A DNA stretch of 64,000 nucleotides from DASRDE01 sp035938175 (GCA_035938175.1 DASZHD010000019.1:13159-77158); one strand, 5' to 3'. Shown: positions 1 to 9,161, counted from the first letter of the stretch. Numbers and translations are program-made. The notes: a model not told the origin generated them from the letters alone.

Positions 1-1113
1 GACATGGCAAGGCGTCTTCGCCGGGAACGCCGCGTCGCGCGAACGCTGCAGCATGCGTTGCTTCCGCAACGTACGCCGGTCGTTCCGGGCATTGAAATAA
101 CGGCTGCGTACGCGCCCGCCACTCGCGCTTCGGATATCGGGGGCGATTGGTACGACGCGTTTCTGCTCAGCGACGATCTGCTCGCACTCAGTGTCGGCGA
201 CGTCGTCGGGAGCGGTTTGCGCGCCGCTACGGTTATGGGCGGCGTTCGTCAGTCGATCCGTACCGCGGCTCGCGAGAACGCCGATCCCGAACACGTAATG
301 CGCGTCGCGAACCGCATGCTGTGCGCGGACGGCTGGATCGCAAGCGCCGTTTACGTTGTAATGGATGTGCGCAGCGGAGAGATCGCCGTTGCGTCCGCAG
401 GCCATCCTCCGCCGTTTCTTGCCAGGAACAGCACCGTGAGTGCTTTGCAATGCAGCGGCATATTGCTGGGCGTACTGGACGATGCTCGATACGACGTCTG
501 CCGGACCACGCTCGACGATGGTTCTTTATTGGTGCTCTATACCGACGGACTGATAGAGGCCGACCAAGACGTTATCGGCGGCATCGAACGGCTGGGCGCG
601 ATCGTCGGCGACAGTGCGGTGCAAACTGCAAGTTCGCCCGCGCGTGCGATTCAACACCGGGTGTTCGAGCGGGTTCGTGCGCGCGACGATTCCGCCGTAC
701 TCACCGTGCGCGTTTCGCGGCCCGTGTCGGGTGCGAACGGCCGCGTCTCCTGGACGTTCGATGCACGCGATGCAGAAGCGGCGCGGCGTGTCCGGCACGA
801 AATGGTGCAATTCATCACCGGACATGCGCCCGAGAGCGATTTTTCCAATGCGGAGCTGATCTTCAGCGAATTGGCCGGTAATATCGCGCGGCACACGCCG
901 GGCCCGGCGCGGTTTTCACTGGAACGGCGCAAGCGGTCGATCGTGATGAAGATGAGCGACGTCGGCGACCCGTTCGCGTATGACGGCCGCGAAACGGTCG
1001 ATCCGTTCGCGGAAGGCGGCCGCGGGCTGTTTCTGGTGCACGCGCTGGCTCACGACATGCAAATCGAACGCAAGGGAAACGAAAATACGGTAACGGTACT
1101 GTTGGCTCTCTAG
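1..1113 (+). CDS. SpoIIE-type PP2C phosphatase with C-terminal anti-sigma-like ATPase domain (5' partial)
   Basis: The reading frame is open from the first base and its N-terminus (RRERRVARTLQHALLPQ) resembles the linker that normally follows a GAF or PAS sensor, so the gene probably starts upstream of the window. Roughly residues 25-235 form a SpoIIE/RsbU-like PP2C phosphatase with the metal-binding signatures DIGGDWYD, VGDVVGSG, ASAGHPPPF and LYTDGL. Residues about 245-369 resemble an RsbW-type HATPase_c kinase (ELAGNIARHT, GRGLFLVHALAHDM). Such fusions act in partner-switching control of sigma factors by dephosphorylating or phosphorylating an anti-anti-sigma protein. The partner is not visible here. 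The domain call is strong; the target is unknown. Confidence 0.85.
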   Translation, partial: DMARRLRRERRVARTLQHALLPQRTPVVPGIEITAAYAPATRASDIGGDWYDAFLLSDDLLALSVGDVVGSGLRAATVMGGVRQSIRTAARENADPEHVMRVANRMLCADGWIASAVYVVMDVRSGEIAVASAGHPPPFLARNSTVSALQCSGILLGVLDDARYDVCRTTLDDGSLLVLYTDGLIEADQDVIGGIERLGAIVGDSAVQTASSPARAIQHRVFERVRARDDSAVLTVRVSRPVSGANGRVSWTFDARDAEAARRVRHEMVQFITGHAPESDFSNAELIFSELAGNIARHTPGPARFSLERRKRSIVMKMSDVGDPFAYDGRETVDPFAEGGRGLFLVHALAHDMQIERKGNENTVTVLLAL

Positions 1114-1138
1114 AACCCGTATCGACGATTCGGCGGTT

Positions 1139-1939
1139 TTAGGTACCGGTCCAACGCGGTGCGCGCTTTTCGAGGAAGGCATTCGTGCCTTCTTTGAAGT
1201 CCGCGGTGTTCACGAGCGTTCCGAACTCCAGCGCTTCCAGCTCCAACCCCTCGACGATGCCCAAGTGTGCACCGCCGTTGATCGCACGCTTCGTGGCGGC
1301 AATTGCGAGCGGCGCTTTCGAGGCGATCGTTTGCGCGATTTTTTTGGCTTCGTCCAGCAATTGGGCTTGCGGCACGACGCGCTGCACGAGGCCGATGCGC
1401 AGCGCCTCGGCGGCGTCGATCATCTCGCCCGTCAGACACAGATACATCGCCATGCCCTTTCCGAGCAGACGAGTCGTCCGCTGGGATCCGCCGTACCCGG
1501 GCATCAGACCCAAGTTCACTTCCGGCTGTCCGAACCGTGCGTTTTCGGCGGCGATGCGAATATCGCCCGACATGGCGAGCTCGCATCCGCCTCCCAGCGC
1601 AAAACCGTTGATCGCCATGATTACCGGCTTGCGCAGGCGTTCGATCTGAAGCGTTACCGCTTGACCGGAGCGTGCTTTGTCCGCGGCCGCGAGCGCGTTC
1701 GGCAAAACATTCAATTCGCCGATGTCGGCACCGGCTGCGAACGCTTTCGATCCGCTTCCGGTAATGACGATCGCGCGCGCGTCTTCGGTGCGTTCCAAGT
1801 CCGCAAGGGCATTCGAGAGCTCTTCGAGCAGCGCGGAATTCAGCGCGTTCAGCACCGCCGGCCGATTCAGGGTCACCACGGCGATCGCGCCGTCCCGTTC
1901 GACCGCGATGTTCTCATAACGGCTAGCTTGCATAGTCAT
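1139..1939 (-). CDS. Enoyl-CoA hydratase/isomerase (crotonase family)
   Basis: This 266-residue protein has the full crotonase fold length. It carries the oxyanion-hole region AFAAGADIGEL and both catalytic-glutamate regions, FALGGGCELAMSGD and FGQPEVNLGLMPGYGG, as in fatty-acid beta-oxidation hydratases (crotonase, PaaF/EchA type) that add water to 2-enoyl-CoA. The ATG at 1939 was chosen because AAAGG lies 6 nt upstream; an in-frame extension to 1972 exists but has no family similarity. It is divergent from phoU, and no beta-oxidation partners are nearby, so the physiological substrate cannot be assigned. Confidence 0.9.
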   Translation of the reverse strand: MTMQASRYENIAVERDGAIAVVTLNRPAVLNALNSALLEELSNALADLERTEDARAIVITGSGSKAFAAGADIGELNVLPNALAAADKARSGQAVTLQIERLRKPVIMAINGFALGGGCELAMSGDIRIAAENARFGQPEVNLGLMPGYGGSQRTTRLLGKGMAMYLCLTGEMIDAAEALRIGLVQRVVPQAQLLDEAKKIAQTIASKAPLAIAATKRAINGGAHLGIVEGLELEALEFGTLVNTADFKEGTNAFLEKRAPRWTGT

Positions 1940-1992
1940 AACATGCCTTTCCGCGCGGGATGAGCCCAGCAAACCGGCAATGTGTTGTCTAA

Positions 1993-2022
1993 TTGCGTGA
2001 TTGGAACCTTTGCGGCTATACT
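1993..2022 (+). promoter_or_regulatory. Sigma-70-type promoter giving a leaderless phoU transcript
   Basis: TTGCGT (1993-1998) and TATACT (2017-2022) are separated by 18 bp. The expected transcription start, about 7 nt past the -10 box, coincides with the GTG start codon at 2029, so the phoU mRNA is predicted to lack a 5' leader. No Shine-Dalgarno sequence precedes the GTG. This is inference from motif spacing. Confidence 0.6.
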
Positions 2023-2028
2023 AGGGCC

Positions 2029-2664
2029 GTGCGAACCGCCTATCACGAAGCTCTGGAATCCACGCGCCTCGATGTCGTGCGCCTCGGCGCACTCGTCGGC
2101 GAGGCCATCCGGGTATCCGTAGAAGCGCTCGAGCGTCGCGATGCGGCCGCGGGCGCGCGCGTCGTCGCGGGCGACGACACGATCGACGACTTACGTCGCA
2201 AGGTAGAGGCATCGTGCATCGAACTCATCTGGCGGCAGCAGCCCGTGGCCGGAGAGCTGCGCGAGATCGCAGCCATGCTCGAAATCGCCACCGACCTGGA
2301 GCGCGTCGGCGACTATGCCGTCGACATCGCAAAACACGGCATCAAACTGGCCGACGTGCCGCTCCGTCCGGCCCGCGTCGAAATCGATCGCATTGCCAAC
2401 GTTGCGCACGGAATTCTGGTCGAAGCGATGCGCGCGTACACCGAGCGCGATTCCGATCTTGCCGAGCGTGTGATCGACGAGGACGACGAAGTGGATCGGC
2501 TCTACAAGCGCGGCGTCAAAGCGCTCCAGCAAGAAATGCAATCGGATCCCGAGATGGTAATGGCGGGGACGCGCATCTTGTTCGTTCTCGCCGCATTGGA
2601 ACGTGTGGGCGACCGTGCCAACAACATCGCTTGGCACACGAAGGAAATGATCGGTACGGCTTGA
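2029..2664 (+). CDS. phoU: Phosphate-specific transport system accessory protein PhoU
   Basis: The 211-residue product is two tandem PhoU three-helix repeats, with the typical repeat signatures ATDLERVGDYAVDIAKH and LAALERVGDRANNIAWH. PhoU proteins modulate PstSCAB phosphate uptake and PhoR signalling at the inner membrane. The GTG at 2029 is preferred over the in-frame TTG at 1993 because the family begins with an MRTxFxxxL pattern (here MRTAYHEALESTRLD) and because a promoter -10 box ends 7 nt before it. No pst or phoR genes flank it. The next gene starts inside its stop codon, suggesting co-transcription. Confidence 0.93.
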   Translation: MRTAYHEALESTRLDVVRLGALVGEAIRVSVEALERRDAAAGARVVAGDDTIDDLRRKVEASCIELIWRQQPVAGELREIAAMLEIATDLERVGDYAVDIAKHGIKLADVPLRPARVEIDRIANVAHGILVEAMRAYTERDSDLAERVIDEDDEVDRLYKRGVKALQQEMQSDPEMVMAGTRILFVLAALERVGDRANNIAWHTKEMIGTA

Positions 2665-3836
2665 CCCTGCCATCCAGCGCGGGCGGCGTAACGCCCCTGC
2701 GGCGCGATCTGTTCGCCGTAACGGAAAATTCCATCTATCTGAATCACGCAGCAGTCGGGATACTCCCTCGGCCGACGCGCGATGCGTTGCATGCATTCGT
2801 CGACGCGCACGCCTGCGAAGGTGTCGTGGGCGTCTATCGATACGAACGCCGCATGCCCGAATTCCGCGACGCGCTGGCGCAGTTCATCGGCGCCGAACCC
2901 GGAACCATTGCGATACTTCGCAACACGGGTGACGGCGCTAACGTGATTTGCGGCGGCCTGCGATGGCAAGCGGGCGACGAAGTGCTGCTCCCCGACAACG
3001 AATTTCCGGCCAACGCTCACCCCTGGCTGCGCGTGCGCGAACGCGGCGCGGTCGTTCGCTTCGTTCAAAGCAGTCACCAACGATTGACGCCCGATGTGCT
3101 GCGCGCGAACATTTCAAGCCGTACGAAGGTCGTCACCGTTTCGTGGGTTTCATTTGAAGACGGGTACCGGCACGATCTGGCCGCGCTGGCTGAAATTGCG
3201 CACGAATCCGGTGCGCTGTTTTGCGTCGATGCCATTCAGGGTTTGGGCGCCTTTCCGCTCGACGTGCGGGCGATGGATATCGACGCGCTTTACTGCGGCG
3301 GCGCGAAATGGATGCTCGCGCTGCAGGGAGTGAGTTTTCTCTACGTGCATCCGCGGCTGCTCGATCGCTTGACGCTGGCCATGCCGGGCTGGCGCTCGGT
3401 TGCCGACATATGGGACTTCCTGAACTACGATCAGCCGTTCGTTGCGGATGCAACGCGGTTCGAAGGCGGCACGCCGATCTTCATCGGGGCGCTTTCATTG
3501 TTTGAATCCGCCAAAGTTCTCCGGGAAGGTGGAACCGGGCGCATCGCGGGCCACGTTCTTGCGTTGACCGATCGCCTGACGGACGGGCTGGGCGCTGCCC
3601 GGGCGCAGGTCGCCTCGATTCGCGGCGCTTCAACTTCTTCCGGAATCGTCACGTTTCGGCTCCCCGGGGTCGATTCGGTCGAATTAGGAAGTGCGCTGCA
3701 GCGCGAGGGTATCATCACGACCTACCGGCCGAGCGGGATTCGCGTTGCGCCGCACGGCTATAACACCAACGACGAAATCGACACGCTGCTCGACTTCGTT
3801 CAACGTTACCGGAAAGAAGAAGTATGCTCGCGTTGA
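2661..3836 (+). CDS. Class V aminotransferase (cysteine desulfurase/isopenicillin N epimerase-like)
   Basis: This 391-residue PLP enzyme has the class V fold: a YLNHAAVG N-terminus, the cofactor aspartate in FCVDAIQG, and the Schiff-base lysine in CGGAKWML. A C-terminal domain ends with the RVAPHGYNTNDEID pattern typical of this family. The TTG at 2661 forms a TTGA overlap with the phoU stop and gives the expected family start. Cysteine desulfurase, epimerase or another lyase activity cannot be separated by eye; there is no iscU/sufU-like partner nearby. The family call is strong, the substrate unknown. Confidence 0.85.
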   Translation: MTLPSSAGGVTPLRRDLFAVTENSIYLNHAAVGILPRPTRDALHAFVDAHACEGVVGVYRYERRMPEFRDALAQFIGAEPGTIAILRNTGDGANVICGGLRWQAGDEVLLPDNEFPANAHPWLRVRERGAVVRFVQSSHQRLTPDVLRANISSRTKVVTVSWVSFEDGYRHDLAALAEIAHESGALFCVDAIQGLGAFPLDVRAMDIDALYCGGAKWMLALQGVSFLYVHPRLLDRLTLAMPGWRSVADIWDFLNYDQPFVADATRFEGGTPIFIGALSLFESAKVLREGGTGRIAGHVLALTDRLTDGLGAARAQVASIRGASTSSGIVTFRLPGVDSVELGSALQREGIITTYRPSGIRVAPHGYNTNDEIDTLLDFVQRYRKEEVCSR

Positions 3837-4480
3837 TCCTCGCAGCCGCCGCCGGCGGCAATCCAGTCACCACCCCGGCGGACGGTACGTACACCTACGT
3901 CTCGTCGATGAACGGCGTCGCCATCGGCAAGACGGCGATTACCGTGAAACACGACGGCTCCGGAATCGTGCTGAACGAGCAAGGCGGCGGAACGTTCAAC
4001 GGCGAGCAGGGCACGGTGAACGATACGCTTACGCTGGACGCCGGTCAGCTGGCTCCGACCGGTTACACGATGAACGCGGTCGTCGACGGGCGTGCGCTAA
4101 AAATGACGCTCAGTTTCAACGGACAGGACGCACACCAAACCGGCGACCTGGCGGACAAGACGTACGATCTCGCTGCGGACACCAAACATTTCGTCGTGCT
4201 GGATATGGGCCCGTTCAGCGGATGGTTTGCGCTGCCCGCCCAAATGCAAGCGTGGAATGACGCCCCGGCCGTCGCGATCGTTCCGGCGATGGCGTCCGGG
4301 ATCCCGATTTCGCCCGATTCAGCCGCCAAGACGGCCCGCCCGCAGTCGGTGCCCGCGAGCGATAGCGCGATCAGCGTCGTGACGCCGATGCCGTTCACGC
4401 TGTGGTTCGATCCGAAAACGCTGCTCGTCGACCGGCTCGATTTCCCGACTCAAGGGGTCAGCGTCGTCCGTCAAACGTAG
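3824..4480 (+). CDS. Hypothetical exported protein
   Basis: I do not recognise a family. The 218-residue product starts with a very short hydrophobic stretch (MLALILAAAAGG) that may be a signal sequence. It continues with beta-rich sequence (DGTYTYVSSMNGVAIGKTAI) reminiscent of secreted or periplasmic beta-structure proteins that monitor polymer or lipid. The ATG lies within the last 13 nt of the aminotransferase gene, so the two are probably co-expressed. There are no cysteines and no enzymatic motif visible. Confidence 0.6.
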   Translation: MLALILAAAAGGNPVTTPADGTYTYVSSMNGVAIGKTAITVKHDGSGIVLNEQGGGTFNGEQGTVNDTLTLDAGQLAPTGYTMNAVVDGRALKMTLSFNGQDAHQTGDLADKTYDLAADTKHFVVLDMGPFSGWFALPAQMQAWNDAPAVAIVPAMASGIPISPDSAAKTARPQSVPASDSAISVVTPMPFTLWFDPKTLLVDRLDFPTQGVSVVRQT

Positions 4481-4548
4481 GCCGGCACCCTGCAGGAGAG
4501 CCCGAGCGCCATCCGGCACTAGCTAAAGTCAGCTTTTTGGAGGGCTCT

Positions 4549-5055
4549 ATGAAGAAATTGCTCTTCGTGACTTCCCTTTTAGCAGCGTTCGTGCTCGGAA
4601 TCGCCATCACGCGAGTCGCCTATCCGGCGGCCACTGCCAGTGCAGCGAGCATAAATCCCTCGAGCGGCTACACCATCCACATCGATGCACAGAAGCACTT
4701 CGGCGACGCGCATCCCGACGAGATCGCGCACCATTGGTGCAAGAACGTCGCCGGCGGAATGATTCAATGCCAGATTTACGATAACGATAGCGCCGACGCA
4801 CGCCTGGTAGCGGTCGAAACGATCGTGTCACCGAGCGTGTACAAATCGTTTACACCGCAAGAGCAGGCGTATTGGCATTATCATAAAGTCGAGATCCCCA
4901 AGGTGAACGCGACGATGCCCGACGTCTCGGCCGCAGACGCACAAAAAATGGTCGCGCAGATCAGCGACACGTACGGCAAGATCTGGCTGCTCTACGATCC
5001 GATGAGCACGAATAATCTGCCGACCGGATCGCCTTCGGTCACCGTATTGAAGTAA
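4549..5055 (+). CDS. DUF1264 family exported protein
   Basis: After a clear signal peptide (MKKLLFVTSLLAAFVLGIAI, residues 1-20), the mature part carries the conserved DUF1264 blocks HPDEIAHHWCKNVAGGMIQC, EQAYWHYHKVEIPKV and YGKIWLLYDP. This family is best known from plant oil-body-associated proteins and also occurs in bacteria; its molecular function is not established. The start is fixed by GGAGG at 4539-4543. The 168-residue length fits the core domain. It is convergent with, and overlaps by 17 bp, the next lipoprotein gene. Confidence 0.75.
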   Translation: MKKLLFVTSLLAAFVLGIAITRVAYPAATASAASINPSSGYTIHIDAQKHFGDAHPDEIAHHWCKNVAGGMIQCQIYDNDSADARLVAVETIVSPSVYKSFTPQEQAYWHYHKVEIPKVNATMPDVSAADAQKMVAQISDTYGKIWLLYDPMSTNNLPTGSPSVTVLK

Positions 5056-5698
5056 CCGTCGCAGACGTCACCAGGCAGTCGTATTGAAAATTGGGCCCGT
5101 GGTCTTCCTCGACGATGCCGACACCTAGCGCATAGCCATAATTATGCGTGCCGGCGCTCTCGAAGTACGGTGCGACGGTGAAGATGCCTAGCCCGGTTTT
5201 ATTGCTCGGCTCGAATCCGACGAATTGACGGGTTATCGTCGAGCCGTCCGCCGACAGATAGTCGTAGTAGGCGTTGACGACGGGAGTTGCCGACACGATG
5301 ACGGATGGAGTAACCGTCTGGACGGCGCCATTGACGAGATAGCCGTAGATTGACGTATTGCCGTTGGCGTCGTTCGCAAGGAGTTCGACGGTCGTCGCGA
5401 TCTGCGTCGGCGAGGCCGGAATCTGCAGCGAGAATTCGTAGACGGTTGTCGATCCGACGGTGGTCTTGCCCAGAACCGTGTTGGCGATCGCGTACGGCTG
5501 CTCGTTCTGGTTTTTCGTGTTGTGACACTGGTATCCCCACGAGTCACCTACCGCTAAAGGTTGATACAGCTTTTGCGGAGTCGCCGTGGGCACCGGCGTT
5601 GGAGGAGGTGTCGCGGCTGGCCCCGGGGCCGGCCCTCCGCCCCCACCGCATGCGGTTAGAGCGGCGCACAGGGCAATCGTCGTTTGGTAGAAGCGCAT
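5039..5698 (-). CDS. Hypothetical lipoprotein
   Basis: A signal peptide ends in an LTAC lipobox (Cys 17), followed by a glycine- and proline-rich linker (GGGGGPAPGPAATPPPTP). The roughly 170-residue soluble domain has no family I recognise; it contains repeated short beta-strand-like segments and aromatic residues. It is probably anchored to the inner or outer membrane. The gene is divergent from the CadC-like regulator at 5810 and may be its target, but this is only positional inference. Confidence 0.65.
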   Translation of the reverse strand: MRFYQTTIALCAALTACGGGGGPAPGPAATPPPTPVPTATPQKLYQPLAVGDSWGYQCHNTKNQNEQPYAIANTVLGKTTVGSTTVYEFSLQIPASPTQIATTVELLANDANGNTSIYGYLVNGAVQTVTPSVIVSATPVVNAYYDYLSADGSTITRQFVGFEPSNKTGLGIFTVAPYFESAGTHNYGYALGVGIVEEDHGPNFQYDCLVTSATVTSIR

Positions 5699-5809
5699 GA
5701 GAGACCTCGAAGCGTGCAGTCGTCCCTCATCGTGGCAGACGATCGGCGAAAATGTCCCGAGCGTATCATTCGCAAATCCTTAGGAAAGCATTTACCTCGA
5801 GGGACATCC

Positions 5810-7180
5810 ATGAGCGAGCTTCGATTTCACGGCTACACGCTCAACCACACCGAGCGCGTCCTGCGTTTTGGTACGGAGATCGTGCCGCTGCCGCCGAGGG
5901 CCATCGAACTGCTCGCGATTTTGGCCGCTTCTCCCAACGCCGTCGTCTCTAAAGATCGGCTAATGTCCGAACTGTGGGGTGACGTTCCGGTCGAGGAAGG
6001 CAACCTCACGCAGCTCGTTTTTCGTTTGCGAAAAGCGTTTTCGCAGTTAACGCCCGACGTACGCATCGAAACGATACCTCGGCGCGGGTATCGGATGGTT
6101 GTGCCGCGAGAAAGCGCGCCGATCCCCGTTCCAACGGCCCGGAAAAAACCGTGGCTGCCGTTAGCAGCAGGCGGCTTGGTCCTCCTGGTCGCGGTTTCGG
6201 CGACCGCGGCCGGGAACCATCAACCGGTGCGCGTGCGCGACGACGTTCAACTTGGTTACGCAACCTGGTTCAATGCAAAGTCGCTCTCCGACGTTCAGCG
6301 CAGCATTGCGTATTTCGAGGAAGCCGTGCACCAAGCGCCGCGAAACGCCGAAGCCCGTGCCGGACTTGCCGACGCCCTCGTCAGCCGCGCGTTGCGAGAG
6401 TCGAATACCGGCCAGGTCGTCGCCGATGCAGACTCCGCGCTCGACAATGCCCACCAGGCAGTGCTTCTCGATCCCGCTAACGCCGATGCGCGGGCTGCTC
6501 TCGGACAGGCGCAAGCAGTCTTCGGCGACGCACGATTCGCCGAGGCCGAGCTTCGCCGTGCCGTATCGCTGGATCCGCAATCCGTCGAAGCGCGGACGTG
6601 GTACGGTGAACTCTTACTTTCGAAAGCGAATTTGCAACAAGCGGCCGAGCAGTTTCGCGCGGCGCTCGCCACGAGTTCTTCGTGGACGGAAGCCGGCGAC
6701 GACTTGGCCCTCATTTCGTATCTTCAGCGCCGTTACGCAGAAGCGCAGGCGTATGCACGTGAATCGCTGATCGTCGGCCCATTAGACCGCACTGCATCGT
6801 TGTTTCTTGCACTGAGCGAATCGATCCGGCAACCTGGCCGCGCTGAAGACGACGTTCGTTCGATGCTCGAACATGACGATGGAAGCAACGCCCTCGCCGA
6901 ACATGCGCTCCTTGGGTACTTTTATGCCAGGACGGGCGACTCGGGATTAGCGGTGAGCCAGATTGGAAAGGTCAAGGCCCTCATCGGGCGTGCCCGCGGG
7001 GTCTCGGATCCGTTCACGATCATCTCTCTCGCAGCGACGTACGCGCTCCAACATCGCCGTGACGACGCATTCGTGTGGCTCGCTCGGCTGAGTAAAACGG
7101 ATCGCGAGATCTTCTCGAACGACAGCCGCTTAGATGCCGTGCGAAACGACGCCCGCTTCACGAAATGGCTGCAAGGCTAG
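5810..7180 (+). CDS. CadC-like membrane transcriptional regulator with TPR domain
   Basis: Residues 1-100 form an OmpR/PhoB-type winged-helix DNA-binding domain (PPRAIELLAILAASPNAVVS, then RKAFSQ and TIPRRGYRMV). A single membrane segment follows at about 110-127 (WLPLAAGGLVLLVAVSATAA), then about 320 periplasmic residues of TPR-like repeats with AEARAGLADALV, ADARAALGQAQAV and VEARTWYGELLL patterns. This architecture is that of one-component membrane-integrated regulators such as CadC/ToxR. The ATG at 5810 is supported by GAGGGA 5 nt upstream. The ligand and targets are unknown. Confidence 0.85.
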   Translation: MSELRFHGYTLNHTERVLRFGTEIVPLPPRAIELLAILAASPNAVVSKDRLMSELWGDVPVEEGNLTQLVFRLRKAFSQLTPDVRIETIPRRGYRMVVPRESAPIPVPTARKKPWLPLAAGGLVLLVAVSATAAGNHQPVRVRDDVQLGYATWFNAKSLSDVQRSIAYFEEAVHQAPRNAEARAGLADALVSRALRESNTGQVVADADSALDNAHQAVLLDPANADARAALGQAQAVFGDARFAEAELRRAVSLDPQSVEARTWYGELLLSKANLQQAAEQFRAALATSSSWTEAGDDLALISYLQRRYAEAQAYARESLIVGPLDRTASLFLALSESIRQPGRAEDDVRSMLEHDDGSNALAEHALLGYFYARTGDSGLAVSQIGKVKALIGRARGVSDPFTIISLAATYALQHRRDDAFVWLARLSKTDREIFSNDSRLDAVRNDARFTKWLQG

Positions 7181-7202
7181 AAGCAAACGGCTGCGAGTAA
7201 GT

Positions 7203-8639
7203 CTAGTTCCCGTCCTCGCGAAGGATGCACGGCGCCATCACCGCGTCCGTCATTCCGTGAATCAAGCGTTTGTCGGCCGGCGCCACCGTGGCGAGGATGC
7301 CGCCGAGCTGCACGCTGTCGGGACCGGTAACGAAGAAGTACGGACAAAGGCGGACGCGTCCGTCGAACGTGCGCACGTCGTCCGCGGCGCGATCGAAAAA
7401 CGACTGGCGGATGCGTTTGCCTTTGTGGAACGCCTGCAGAATGCGCGGCGTTTTGTCGAAGTCGCGCAACGCTTCGGAAAGCGTGGCAACCCATTCGTCC
7501 TTCGTCAGATCGTTTGCGACGCGGACGCCGCGCGAACCCCAAGCAAGTTCGGAAAATCCGGACGGCTTGACGACGTAATCGCGCTCGCTCTTTCCGAGTT
7601 CGGCGAGCTGCATCCAGTCGCTGACGGGAGTGCCCGCAGCCTCCAGACCGTGCACGACGCCTTGCGGAGGGAGCGGGCGCGGGTCGATGACCCACGTCTT
7701 CGGGAACAACCGCAGCAGACGCGCGTACGCGTCTTTGCCGAGTTCGGACTGCCAGAGTTTCGCAAGCTGCGGATGGTGCAATAGCGCGAACGAGAGTTTC
7801 TCTTCCAGCTGCGCTTTCGGCGGCGGCGTCATCTTCACGCGATTGTGCCGCGCGGCATAGAGCATGAGCTCCTGTTTGGGCACGTTCAGCAGATCGAACA
7901 ACTCGAAGTTGCGGTAGATCGCGTCGAGTTTCTCTTCACGCCCGTCCTCCATGCGGACGAACAGTGCTTCTTCGGTGAAAACGATGTCTTGCGGCGCCGC
8001 CACGTATGCGGATGCGAGCCGTTCGATACGCATCGCCTCTGCGAGCCAGCGCATTTCCGGCCGGTAATCGCCGGATTCATCGGATACGACGATGGCCACG
8101 GTTGGATGCTCTTTACCGGTGCTTGCACGCAGCATCGCGGCAAAAACCGCGGGAATTCCGAGCGCGCCGCCCACGCTTTCCATCCCCAACCGGCAATACG
8201 CTTGCGCCATCGCGCCGACGAAGCCCATTCCTCCGGGAACGCTGTCGAGTTCGCTCGCCGAAAAACCGTCATCCGTCATGATGAGATCCGGGCGGATTAC
8301 GCCGGGAATCTCTTGTTTGAAACGGTTTTGGCGCGACAGGCGCACGATGTGCTCGGGTTTGCCGCGGTCCAAATAGTCGGCAATGAAGGCGGGTGCCGTG
8401 CCGCGCGCGCTGCGGTTATACAGCGCGTTGAGTGCCTTGTAGAAAAGAAGCAGATCGCTGCCGATTCCGTTGATGGTCTCGAGGGTGGTGGCAGACAACG
8501 CAAACGGCTCGGGACTTACGCGCCAGGCGATCCGGTCGTCTTCGTGCTCCACCTTGAAAAGGCCGGACGGGATCGCTTCATACAGAAAGCGCGCTTGCTC
8601 ACGAGCCGTGAGATGAGGTGCGAAAGCCTGACAGGCCAT
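7203..8639 (-). CDS. Conserved hypothetical protein, possibly ATP-grasp-like
   Basis: The 478-residue soluble protein has no transmembrane or signal segment. Two stretches resemble ATP-grasp enzymes of the circularly permuted kind: DGFSASELDSVPGGMGFVG (about residue 128) and the phosphate-loop-like RDYVVKPSGFSELAWGSRGV (about residue 366). ATP-grasp proteins ligate a carboxylate to an amine or thiol using ATP. I cannot confirm the catalytic set from sequence alone, so the assignment is tentative. A GGGAG element lies 12 nt before the ATG. It is monocistronic between two unrelated genes. Confidence 0.6.
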   Translation of the reverse strand: MACQAFAPHLTAREQARFLYEAIPSGLFKVEHEDDRIAWRVSPEPFALSATTLETINGIGSDLLLFYKALNALYNRSARGTAPAFIADYLDRGKPEHIVRLSRQNRFKQEIPGVIRPDLIMTDDGFSASELDSVPGGMGFVGAMAQAYCRLGMESVGGALGIPAVFAAMLRASTGKEHPTVAIVVSDESGDYRPEMRWLAEAMRIERLASAYVAAPQDIVFTEEALFVRMEDGREEKLDAIYRNFELFDLLNVPKQELMLYAARHNRVKMTPPPKAQLEEKLSFALLHHPQLAKLWQSELGKDAYARLLRLFPKTWVIDPRPLPPQGVVHGLEAAGTPVSDWMQLAELGKSERDYVVKPSGFSELAWGSRGVRVANDLTKDEWVATLSEALRDFDKTPRILQAFHKGKRIRQSFFDRAADDVRTFDGRVRLCPYFFVTGPDSVQLGGILATVAPADKRLIHGMTDAVMAPCILREDGN

Positions 8640-8768
8640 TAACCAATATCGCTCCCTTGCCGACAGGCAGGACAGCCGTCGGGGATTTTGGACATGCCGA
8701 ACGCGATGTAACGACGCCGCATCAGGGATTCAAGATACCCGCATTGGCCGAACCGGTTGCACCCGGCT

Positions 8769-9161
8769 TCACTTAATCGTGAGCGCCCCGGGGGTCAGGA
8801 CGGCGCTGTCGATGCGGACTTGGCCGCCTCGCAGCAGCAGCGTTGTGTGCAGCGTGCCTTCCAGGCCGACACGGTCGAGGGGGACGTCCTCGATAACGCG
8901 GGAGGCTTCTTCGCCCGCGATAAAGCGCAGCGCAGAGAAGCGGCTGAACGACGTACGGGGCGTGGAGAACGTTTCGTTGACGACCACGGGGAGATCGCGT
9001 CCGGGCCGGGCCGCGCCCTGGGAGGCGACGCAATACGCCGCGGTGAGCGGCGTTCCGCGGATCGAGAGCACCTCGCGGGTGCACCGGCCTGACGGCTGCG
9101 CCCACGCGACGCCCCCCAGCGAGAGCGCGAGCGATGCGGCGGCCAGCGAGCGACCTTTCAT
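8769..9161 (-). CDS. Small exported hypothetical protein
   Basis: The 130-residue product begins with a signal peptide (MKGRSLAAASLALSLGGVAW, cleavage after AQ). The remainder contains two cysteines, CTREVLSIRG and AAYCVASQG, that could form a disulphide, followed by a beta-rich region. No family is recognised. The start at 9161 was chosen because the signal peptide begins there; the frame is open up to 9260 without support. It is divergent from the HAD gene. The 129 bp between its stop and 8640 contain nothing I can identify. Confidence 0.6.
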   Translation of the reverse strand: MKGRSLAAASLALSLGGVAWAQPSGRCTREVLSIRGTPLTAAYCVASQGAARPGRDLPVVVNETFSTPRTSFSRFSALRFIAGEEASRVIEDVPLDRVGLEGTLHTTLLLRGGQVRIDSAVLTPGALTIK

